A stretch of 15,006 bases of DNA from an uncultured Bacteroidota bacterium (GTDB lineage Bacteria; Bacteroidota; Bacteroidia; UKL13-3). The stretch covers positions 1 to 15,006 of the forward strand of contig CAISTO010000233.1 in NCBI GenBank assembly GCA_903888395.1, given 5' to 3'. Below are positions 1-5,922 of this stretch, piece by piece (within the stretch, counting starts at the first letter, position 1; each line of letters begins with the position of its first letter). The notes beneath the pieces were generated by a model. The model searched no databases. It had not been told where the DNA came from and saw only the letters and a list, made by a program, of their open reading frames with translations. A program made the translations under genes and the position numbers.

Positions 1-126
1 AAAATGAAGCAAACCGTTAAAAATGTAAACGGAACTTTCATTAGCATTTGGCATAATTCTAACTTATGCAATTCTGTCGAATGGAAAGAATGGAAAGCCG
101 TTTGGTTGAAAATGATAGCGAGGTAA
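1..126 (+). CDS. C-terminal end of a polysaccharide deacetylase-like protein (partial)
   Basis: An open frame enters from the left edge in frame 1 and ends at TAA 124-126, giving 41 residues with no start in view that can be trusted. The tail reads VNGTFISIWHNSNL, then a tryptophan-rich stretch (EWKEWKAVWLKM). From memory, a GTFISLWHNE-type strand followed by a W/K-rich helix closes Bacteroidota polysaccharide deacetylase family proteins (NodB-like fold, often with a DUF7033-type N-terminal region), where the histidine lies near the active site. Family assignment rests on this short motif only. It is the only + strand gene in the window and runs convergently towards the RCC1-repeat gene. Confidence 0.5.
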   Translation, partial: KMKQTVKNVNGTFISIWHNSNLCNSVEWKEWKAVWLKMIAR

Positions 127-178
127 AAGGAAACCAATAAGGTTTTATTTCGTTTCAGGTCTTAGTTTTAAAATTTAA

Positions 179-224
179 CCGTCTGACGCCTTGGCAAAGC
201 AAAGGCCAATTAAGCGTCTGACGG
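179..224. repeat. Nested inverted repeat in the convergent spacer
   Basis: Outer arms CCGTCTGACG (179-188) and CGTCTGACGG (215-224) are inverted copies with one mismatch. Inside them TTGGC (191-195) and GCCAA (205-209) form a second stem around a 9 nt loop. CGTCTGACG also occurs as a direct repeat because the arm is itself nearly palindromic. There is no T-tract on either side, so it is not a standard terminator. Probably an interspersed intergenic palindrome. Confidence 0.55.
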
Positions 225-235
225 GAGTTGAATAT

Positions 236-267
236 AGACCTGACAAGTTTTAAAACCTGTCAGGTCT
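236..267. repeat. Near-perfect 32 bp palindrome (AGACCTGACA...TGTCAGGTCT)
   Basis: Arms AGACCTGACA (236-245) and TGTCAGGTCT (258-267) are perfectly complementary. The centre AGTTTTAAAACC continues the palindrome with one mismatched pair. From memory, palindromes of this AGACCTGACAGG type recur between genes in Bacteroidota genomes. A related half-site, CAGGTCTTAGTTTTAAAA, lies at about 156-173. The position between two convergent stop codons would suit a bidirectional terminator, but no T-tract follows it on either strand. Confidence 0.6.
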
Positions 268-276
268 TTAGTATCA

Positions 277-3200
277 TCATTCCTTAATAAATTTACTACT
301 CAATTTTGCATCAAACACAACAACTACTTGAATAATATAAACGCCTTTGTTTAATTCATCTATTGCTATTTCATTACTTTTAGTATTGGTGTTTTCTAAA
401 TTCACTTGTTTAACAAGTTTTCCTAGTACATCATAGATATAAATTTCTTTGATAGTTCTTTCGGAAGTAACGGTTAGTTTGGTTGTAGCGGGGTTTGGAA
501 AAATACTTATTTTATTTTCATTATTATTTTCGCTTAAGCCAACCGAATTAATATTGACACAAATAGATGTATCGGAACAACCATTTTGGATAACTATTGC
601 TGCATAATTACCATTAACTGTAGCAGTATAACTTTGGTTAATTGCACCCGCAATTATTGATTTGGCTGTATTACAATTTAACCATTGGTATGTTGCTCCA
701 ATTTGTGTTGCAGTTATAACAGTTTTGTTTTTTATAATATTTGCATTGGGTAAGGTTAGTATTTGAACATATATAGTTGCAGTATCAGAACAACCTTTTG
801 AATCTAATGCTGTAAGTAAATAAGTTTTAGAAACGATGGGAACAAAAGGAACTCCATTTGAAATTCCATCTGACCATAAATAAGTTTCACCACCATTGCC
901 CGTTAATATTATTGGCTGTTTTGCACAAACAGGATTAACACTTGCAGTAGCGGAAATGCTTGGGTTTTTATTTACTATAATATTTATGTTTGCTGTATCG
1001 GCACAGTTATTTGAATCAATGCCAATAACTATATAGGTTTTGTTTGATAAAGGGAAAAATGCAATGCCATCCAAAACACCATCAGACCATGAATAATTTT
1101 TGGCACCATTTCCATATAATGTTATACTTTTTCCTTGACAAATTACAGTGGCGTTGGCACTTGTTAGTACCTTTGGTTTAGGTTTTATATTAAATGCTTT
1201 GGTTATTGAATCTTTGCAATTATTATTTAAACTATTTGCTACAAATAATTGAATGGTATAAATACCTACTGAATTAAATGTTTTAATGAAATTTATATTA
1301 GTTGATGAATCTGAATTACTAATTTTCCATAATCTATTAATGTTTCCTTGGCTGAGGGAAGAAGTATCGGTAAAAACAAAACTATTATTATTAATGCATT
1401 GGCTAATATTATTGATAGTAAAACCAATTTTAGGTTTAGGTAAAACAAAAATGCTAATTCTAGTTCTAACACTTGCAGCGCAAGTACTGTCTTGAACATA
1501 ATAATTAGTGGTGTTTGTTAAAGTAGGTGTATTAAAACTTAAACCCGAACCTAAGTAATTACCACCAACAGAATCGGAGTACCATGAAAGAGTACCAATA
1601 CCAACTGATGATAAATTGGTAGCAGTATTTTCGCAAATAGTTTTATTAGATGCTAAAGGTGATGTTGGTGGAGAACAAATAAAAGGCATTTGATTACAAT
1701 TATATTCAGCTTTATAATCGTTTGTACTGTCACCTAACTCACCTGAACCGTTACTTCCAGTAGCACAAAAATCAGCTCTAAAGCTTTTTAAACCAATAGA
1801 ATGATAAGAACCTGCAGAAACACTTATCCAATTATTATTTGTACCTATTTTGGTTGGAACTAAACTACCTATATAAGAATTATTTCCAAACTGACCATAA
1901 TTATTTGCACCCCAAGCCCAAAGTGTACCATTGGTTTTTAAACCTAAGCTAAATCCATCTAGATTTCCTCCTCCATTTGTAAGAAGCCAATCATTTTGTA
2001 AACCTATTTGGGTAGGTGTATTTTTGTTTAGCGTGGTTCCGTCTCCTAACTGACCATTATCATTCCAACCCCAAGCCCAAAGGGTTCCATTTGATTTTAT
2101 TGCAGAACCAAAACTATTAACTCCATTGATTGAAAACCATTCATTTGAATTTCCAATTTTACCAAATGTATTATTACCATTAATAAACGTTCCGTTTCCA
2201 AGACCACCTAATGAATTAGGAGTCCCTTTAGACCAAATAGTTCCATTTGCTTTTAAACAATATATTATATCGTAATAAGCATATGAAACACTTACCCAAT
2301 TAGAATCATTATCAATTTTCACTAACTTGTAAATATTATTATTTGCATCATAAATCATTTCCCACAAAGTCCCATCAGTTTTTATTGATCGTAAGTATGA
2401 AACAAAAGTCCAAGTACTGTCATTATTTTGCAAGGCAGGACTATTTAAATATACTATTGTTGTATTATTCTCTATATAACCATTATTTCCCCAAGTCCAA
2501 ATTGTACCATTTGCTTTTAAACCAAAAACGTTGTTATCAACCACATTTTTTCCCACCCAAGCAGCAGTCCAATTACTGTCATTACCAATTTGATGTGGGA
2601 AATTTAATGAACTATTAAAACTTAAACCCATACCTAATTGAGAGTATGTATTTGAGCCCCAAGCCCACAAAGTACCATTTGTTTTAATTCCTATTGACAT
2701 GCTTTTACCACCATACACTATTAACCATTCGTTTGCAGGTAAGCTTTTTAGAATTGGAATATTTTGATTTATAAAATTACCGTTCCCAATTTCACCAAAA
2801 CCATTTGAACCAAATGAAAACAACTTACCATCTGCACCCAATGCCATTGAAAAATTATTACCAGCACTTGCAAACACCCAATTATTTTTTTCTCCTATTT
2901 TAACAGGAAAGTTTTGATTATTAATACTGTTATTTCCAATTCCTAATTGTCCATTATTGTTTTTACCCCAAGTATAAAGTGTACCAAATACTTTTATAGC
3001 CATGCTGTGATTTCCACCTGCCGAAATAACTATCCAATTACGTTCATTTCCAACTTTTGTTGGATAGTTTTTTTGAATGTTTGAAGAATCTCCTAATTCA
3101 CCATTGGTATTATTTCCCCAAGTCCATAAAGTACCATTTGCCTTTAAGGCTAAGTTATGAAATGCTCCAGCACTTATTTTAGTCCAATTACTATCATTAC

Positions 3201-3894
3201 TAATAATTATTGGTGTATTTTTACTAATTAAACTACTATCGCCTAATTGGCCAAAATCATTTTTACCCCAAGTCCATAATGTTCCATTGGCTTTTAAAGC
3301 AATGGAATGGTTTGAACCACAAGCTATACTTGTCCAAATTTGTTCTGTTCCAATTTGAATAGGTAAATTACTTCTTTGAATGCTAGTTCCATTACCTAAC
3401 TGCCCCCAATTATTAAGACCCCAAGTCCAAAGTGTACCATTTCCTTTAATACCAACACTAAAATTAGTACCTGCTTTTATACTTATCCAATTACTATCTG
3501 TACCTATTTGAACAGGACTTGTTTTATTTACATAAGTTCCGTTTCCTAATTGGCCATCGGTATTTAAACCCCAAGCCCATAAGGTACCGTTTGCTTTAAT
3601 ACCTAATGAATGACTGTTACCGGTAGTAACCATTACCCAAGTATTGTCGTTTCCAATTTGAACAGCATTTGATTTATTAATTAAAGTTCCATCGCCTAAT
3701 TGTCCATAATTATTTAAACCAGAAGCCCAAATATTTCCTTTTCTAATTTCAATATTATGTGATGATACCGAACCTGTAGTTGCCCTCATATAATTAGCCC
3801 TGTATGGCACACAACTTTTTAAATCGCGCCTGTTATGTTGCGCATAAATACTATTTGATAGTAAAATAAATAAAACTATGGCTATGTTTTTCAT
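277..3894 (-). CDS. Secreted RCC1-repeat protein with Ig/PKD-like modules and T9SS sorting domain
   Basis: 1205 residues. Residues 1-19 are a signal peptide (hydrophobic, ending IYAQ). Residues ~54-735 carry 14 RCC1-type repeats of ~50 residues, each with a LWTWGxNxxGQLGxGT-like signature. Repeats 9 and 10 are degenerate (WTWGNNGYIENN, WEMIYDANNN). Next come an Ig-like module at ~744-825 (SPPTSP, KTICENT, LSWYSD, YYVQDSTC), a PKD-like module to ~905 (FTDTSS, NRLWKISNSDS, NSVGIYTIQL), and two similar Ig-like modules to ~1020 (VICQGKSITL and VCAKQPIILTG, both with a YxWSDG motif). The T9SS type A sorting domain is ~1129-1205 (FPNPATTKLTV, DVLGKLVKQ, LNKGVYII). RCC1 repeats form seven-bladed beta-propellers, so an exported, surface-displayed propeller protein is likely, probably for binding or adhesion. 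The ligand is unknown. No Shine-Dalgarno precedes the ATG, which is followed directly by the signal peptide. The start lies about 30 bp beyond the terminator of the upstream gene, so it probably has its own promoter, which I could not identify. Confidence 0.9.
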   Translation of the reverse strand: MKNIAIVLFILLSNSIYAQHNRRDLKSCVPYRANYMRATTGSVSSHNIEIRKGNIWASGLNNYGQLGDGTLINKSNAVQIGNDNTWVMVTTGNSHSLGIKANGTLWAWGLNTDGQLGNGTYVNKTSPVQIGTDSNWISIKAGTNFSVGIKGNGTLWTWGLNNWGQLGNGTSIQRSNLPIQIGTEQIWTSIACGSNHSIALKANGTLWTWGKNDFGQLGDSSLISKNTPIIISNDSNWTKISAGAFHNLALKANGTLWTWGNNTNGELGDSSNIQKNYPTKVGNERNWIVISAGGNHSMAIKVFGTLYTWGKNNNGQLGIGNNSINNQNFPVKIGEKNNWVFASAGNNFSMALGADGKLFSFGSNGFGEIGNGNFINQNIPILKSLPANEWLIVYGGKSMSIGIKTNGTLWAWGSNTYSQLGMGLSFNSSLNFPHQIGNDSNWTAAWVGKNVVDNNVFGLKANGTIWTWGNNGYIENNTTIVYLNSPALQNNDSTWTFVSYLRSIKTDGTLWEMIYDANNNIYKLVKIDNDSNWVSVSYAYYDIIYCLKANGTIWSKGTPNSLGGLGNGTFINGNNTFGKIGNSNEWFSINGVNSFGSAIKSNGTLWAWGWNDNGQLGDGTTLNKNTPTQIGLQNDWLLTNGGGNLDGFSLGLKTNGTLWAWGANNYGQFGNNSYIGSLVPTKIGTNNNWISVSAGSYHSIGLKSFRADFCATGSNGSGELGDSTNDYKAEYNCNQMPFICSPPTSPLASNKTICENTATNLSSVGIGTLSWYSDSVGGNYLGSGLSFNTPTLTNTTNYYVQDSTCAASVRTRISIFVLPKPKIGFTINNISQCINNNSFVFTDTSSLSQGNINRLWKISNSDSSTNINFIKTFNSVGIYTIQLFVANSLNNNCKDSITKAFNIKPKPKVLTSANATVICQGKSITLYGNGAKNYSWSDGVLDGIAFFPLSNKTYIVIGIDSNNCADTANINIIVNKNPSISATASVNPVCAKQPIILTGNGGETYLWSDGISNGVPFVPIVSKTYLLTALDSKGCSDTATIYVQILTLPNANIIKNKTVITATQIGATYQWLNCNTAKSIIAGAINQSYTATVNGNYAAIVIQNGCSDTSICVNINSVGLSENNNENKISIFPNPATTKLTVTSERTIKEIYIYDVLGKLVKQVNLENTNTKSNEIAIDELNKGVYIIQVVVVFDAKLSSKFIKE

Positions 3895-3923
3895 ATTATT
3901 TTATATGGTTTAGTTTGGTATAC

Positions 3924-3962
3924 AAAAAAAAGGAAAGTAAACCAATAAGCCTACTTTCCTTT
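3924..3962 (-). terminator. Rho-independent terminator of the cysteine-rich secreted protein gene
   Basis: Perfect 11 bp arms AAAGGAAAGTA (3929-3939) and TACTTTCCTTT (3952-3962) enclose a 12 nt loop. The run of A at 3924-3931 becomes a U-tract at the 3' side on the - strand. It begins 6 bp after the stop codon of the gene at 3969 and separates it from the RCC1-repeat gene. Confidence 0.9.
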
Positions 3963-3968
3963 AGTTAA

Positions 3969-4985
3969 TTATTCCTTTATTATTTTAATAGTACGCATGT
4001 TTGCATCTTTAAAAACAACTTTTACAAAAAGAACTCCTTTGTTTAAATTTGAAATGTCAATTTTAGCAGTTTCAAAAGTGGATTGTTGCATTACTTTTTT
4101 ACCATTTATATCATAAATTTCTATTTTGTAAATATTTTTTATTTCCGAAAAAGTAATGTGATCTGTGGCTGGAATAGGTGCAATTTTCAAATCTGTTTGT
4201 GGTGGAATTTGTTTGAATTCTTTTACACTAGTAGTAGTAAAATTTGTACTTAAAGTTGCAGGATCACAAAATGAATAGCAAGGAGCAATTATTGCAGTTA
4301 ACGCTCCAGTATAAGTAACCAAAGCTCCTGTCATATCTTTACAAGTCATTGAATAGCTAGCACCTATTGATGGTGGTGTGGAATTCTCACAAGTTATTAC
4401 TGGATAATTGGGTTCTAGACTATATTTATAAGTAGCAGGGTTAAAAATCCAATTTTGTTTACAGCACGACTCTCCGCTACAATCAACAGTTTGAAGCATG
4501 CTACCTAATGTGTATGGAGTGGAAGTACCTGCTCCTGGTCCTTCAAGTATAAATGAATAACAAGTAACTTGAGGATAAGTTACCTCAGCAACTGCTTGAC
4601 ATGATGCAGGATAAGTAAAAACCATGTTTGCCCCACCTCCATACATAGCTAAAATTGCCATTTGTGCATTTCTATACAAAGATTGATAGGTTACACCGGG
4701 TGAAAATGTATAAGTGAACGCACATGGAGGGTTAACGTTATAATATTTTGCTTTGTTGAATATAATACCAACATTAGGGCCACATTGTACCAATGTAAAT
4801 TCTACTTCAATGTGATTTCCAGATCCATCTAAGATAAAGTCATAAATAATAACTGAAGAAGTGGGAACACAATTACAAGGATTAGGCTGTGCATTTAGCA
4901 TAGTGGGTCCAAAGCATAAGATAATTGAAAGTATTAGAAAACTTTTTTTTATTACTAATTGATTGAATAAATTTATTTTTTTCAT
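3969..4985 (-). CDS. Cysteine-rich secreted protein of unknown function with T9SS sorting domain
   Basis: 338 residues, family not recognised. The N-terminus has basic residues, then a hydrophobic signal segment at ~15-32 ending LNAQ. The mature part starts PNPCNCVPTSS and has 13 cysteines between residues 37 and 240, including an adjacent pair (C174/C175). This suggests a disulphide-bonded extracellular fold with small beta-rich units. Short stretches recur (VTCYSFILEG, PVITCENS, APCYSFC), which may reflect internal repeats. The T9SS tail is ~268-338 (IAPIPATDHITF, YDINGKKVMQQ, LNKGVLFVKV), so the product should be exported and attached or released by T9SS. The chosen ATG gives a complete signal peptide. 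No Shine-Dalgarno is seen, and upstream is AT-rich. It lies downstream of a duplicated spacer element and ends in its own terminator, so it is probably monocistronic. Confidence 0.85.
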   Translation of the reverse strand: MKKINLFNQLVIKKSFLILSIILCFGPTMLNAQPNPCNCVPTSSVIIYDFILDGSGNHIEVEFTLVQCGPNVGIIFNKAKYYNVNPPCAFTYTFSPGVTYQSLYRNAQMAILAMYGGGANMVFTYPASCQAVAEVTYPQVTCYSFILEGPGAGTSTPYTLGSMLQTVDCSGESCCKQNWIFNPATYKYSLEPNYPVITCENSTPPSIGASYSMTCKDMTGALVTYTGALTAIIAPCYSFCDPATLSTNFTTTSVKEFKQIPPQTDLKIAPIPATDHITFSEIKNIYKIEIYDINGKKVMQQSTFETAKIDISNLNKGVLFVKVVFKDANMRTIKIIKE

Positions 4986-5089
4986 TTTGTTTGTTTAATT
5001 AATTGTTTAATTTTTTTAAAATTTAAAATTGAGGGCTTCTACTTTCCATGCTTATCGAAGCGGAAACAACCGAGCAATTACACACAGCA

Positions 5090-5119
5090 TTGCATACATT
5101 TATTTTTTAGCTACTTTCG
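5090..5119 (+). promoter_or_regulatory. Candidate Bacteroidota-type promoter in copy A
   Basis: TTG at 5090-5092, 19 nt, then TACTTTCG at 5112-5119. This is one mismatch from the Bacteroidota -7 consensus TAnnTTTG, with the usual spacing from the -33 TTG. Both boxes and the spacer are identical in copy B. It would start a + strand transcript near 5124-5127 ending at the hairpin at 5188-5213. Confidence 0.5.
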
Positions 5120-5125
5120 CAGCTA

Positions 5126-5221
5126 GATAGGGTGTAGTTTTATTAGCATAGGTTTACACTTTTATTCCCGATTTTATAGGGATAAAGCTTGTGGGTGTTC
5201 ACGCACCTGCAAGTTTTTTTT
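5126..5221 (+). ncRNA. Candidate small RNA, copy A (~95 nt)
   Basis: The segment between the promoter-like site and a terminator-like hairpin has no convincing reading frame. The start is estimated from the -7 box, so the 5' end is uncertain by several bases. The first ~25 nt (ATAGGGTGTAGTTT and TTAGCATAGG) are identical to copy B, the middle is variable, and the end is the shared hairpin. I do not recognise an Rfam family. It would run towards the 3' end of the barrel gene and stop 11 bp short of its stop codon. A - strand leader role for the same DNA is not excluded. Confidence 0.4.
5188..5221 (+). terminator. Terminator-like hairpin of candidate RNA copy A
   Basis: CTTGTGGGTG (5188-5197) pairs with CACCTGCAAG (5204-5213) and is followed by eight T (5214-5221). 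Two pairs are G-U on the + strand but A-C mismatches on the - strand. Copy B has A-U at one of them. This points to a + strand transcript. Confidence 0.65.
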
Positions 5222-5231
5222 AAGTTTTATT

Positions 5232-5918
5232 CTACTTTTTCTTTTTAAAATTAGATAATGAAAACTTATAAGCCAGTTTAAAAGTAACCGTGAAATTTAA
5301 ATTATTAGGCTTGTAAATTTGAACGTACAAAGGGTCTGGTTCATTGGTACCATCACCTTTAAGCTTTGCATTTTCAAATGGATAATAATTCAAATTTAAA
5401 TTAACACCAAAACCAAAATTTTTAGTTATAAAATATTCTAATTCTGCGTTTGGTGAAAAACCAATGGAGTTGTATTCTAATCTTGCTTCTACAGGTTCAC
5501 TTAAAGGTGAAGTAGGGTCTCTGTAACCAAAAACTGCCGCTTCACCCCCTGCAAATCTATAACTTAACTGACCGCCTAGCGAAACTTTTAATACCTTAAT
5601 AGGTTTTAATACAAAAGAATAACCCAAATTAATAGAAATAAAGCTTGTAGCAAATAAACCTAAATTTGGAGTTATAGGATAGCTTAAGTTTGAAGAAATA
5701 CCCATTAATACGAATTTTATTTCATGTTTTTCTTTTATTATTGATTTGTATCCAAGTGTAAAACTGCTAGCTATACTATTTAAGTTTTTGTTTTTGGTGA
5801 AAAAATCAACATAATTAATACCTAGTTCAAATTGATGAGTAAATTTTTTACTTAAGTCAATTTGGGCGCAAGTAAATTGCGCCCAAATGAAAGTTATTAT
5901 TAATAAAATGAATTTCAT
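5232..5918 (-). CDS. Small outer-membrane beta-barrel-like protein
   Basis: 228 residues. A signal peptide covers 1-18 (MKFILLIITFIWAQFTCAQ); no lipobox is seen around C17. The rest alternates short amphipathic strands with turns (FELGINYVDFF, SFTLGYKSI, SINLGYSFVL, VSLGGQLSYRF, FGFGVNLNLNYY, FTVTFKLAYKFSL). This is typical of an eight-to-ten-stranded outer-membrane barrel of the porin-like family common in Bacteroidota. It has no T9SS tail, consistent with insertion into the outer membrane rather than secretion. It starts 4 bp after the stop codon of the M4 protease gene, so the two are almost certainly one transcription unit. No - strand terminator is evident after the stop; the spacer hairpin there is oriented for the other strand. 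The specific role is unknown. Confidence 0.75.
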   Translation of the reverse strand: MKFILLIITFIWAQFTCAQIDLSKKFTHQFELGINYVDFFTKNKNLNSIASSFTLGYKSIIKEKHEIKFVLMGISSNLSYPITPNLGLFATSFISINLGYSFVLKPIKVLKVSLGGQLSYRFAGGEAAVFGYRDPTSPLSEPVEARLEYNSIGFSPNAELEYFITKNFGFGVNLNLNYYPFENAKLKGDGTNEPDPLYVQIYKPNNLNFTVTFKLAYKFSLSNFKKKK

Positions 5919-5922
5919 GAAA

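Larger units (their letters stand above)
5031..5221. repeat. Duplicated spacer element, copy A
   Basis: Copy A of a ~180-190 bp element whose partner is at about 8030-8208. Between GGCTTCT and TTAGCATAGG I count nine differences in about 119 aligned positions, one of them a single-base indel. The following ~35 bp diverge, and a final hairpin with T-run is again shared. Conserved inverted pairs are GCTTC (5035-5039) with GAAGC (5057-5061) and GCAAT (5074-5078) with ATTGC (5089-5093). The element starts ~46 bp upstream of the cysteine-rich gene's ATG; copy B keeps the same distance from the M4 protease gene. Similarity also extends to the TTTG-TTGTTTAATT stretch beside both start codons. Confidence 0.85.

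Noticed and set aside
236..267. The 32 bp palindrome as a bidirectional Rho-independent terminator
   Set aside because: There is no run of T on either strand after the stem, and its sequence resembles an interspersed palindrome. A terminator role remains possible but is not supported.
1286..2618. Small open frames on both strands inside the RCC1-repeat gene (1286-1495, 1293-1499, 2343-2618)
   Set aside because: They lie within a strong repeat-containing coding region and have no recognisable features, so they are shadow frames.
277..3894. The ~150 bp periodicity as a CRISPR array or satellite DNA
   Set aside because: The period matches the ~50-residue RCC1 protein repeat, and the units diverge as coding repeats do.
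5051..5129. A frame shared by copies A and B ending at the same TAG (AITHSIAYIYFLATF in copy A)
   Set aside because: The frame is open in both copies for only ~26 codons, has no start codon, and coincides with the promoter-like core. The similarity is explained by nucleotide conservation.
5160..5231. A - strand terminator for the barrel gene in the spacer
   Set aside because: On the - strand the main hairpin has A-C mismatches and is followed by CTTTATCCC, not a U-tract. The weak TCCC/GGGA stem at about 5166-5182 is absent from copy B.
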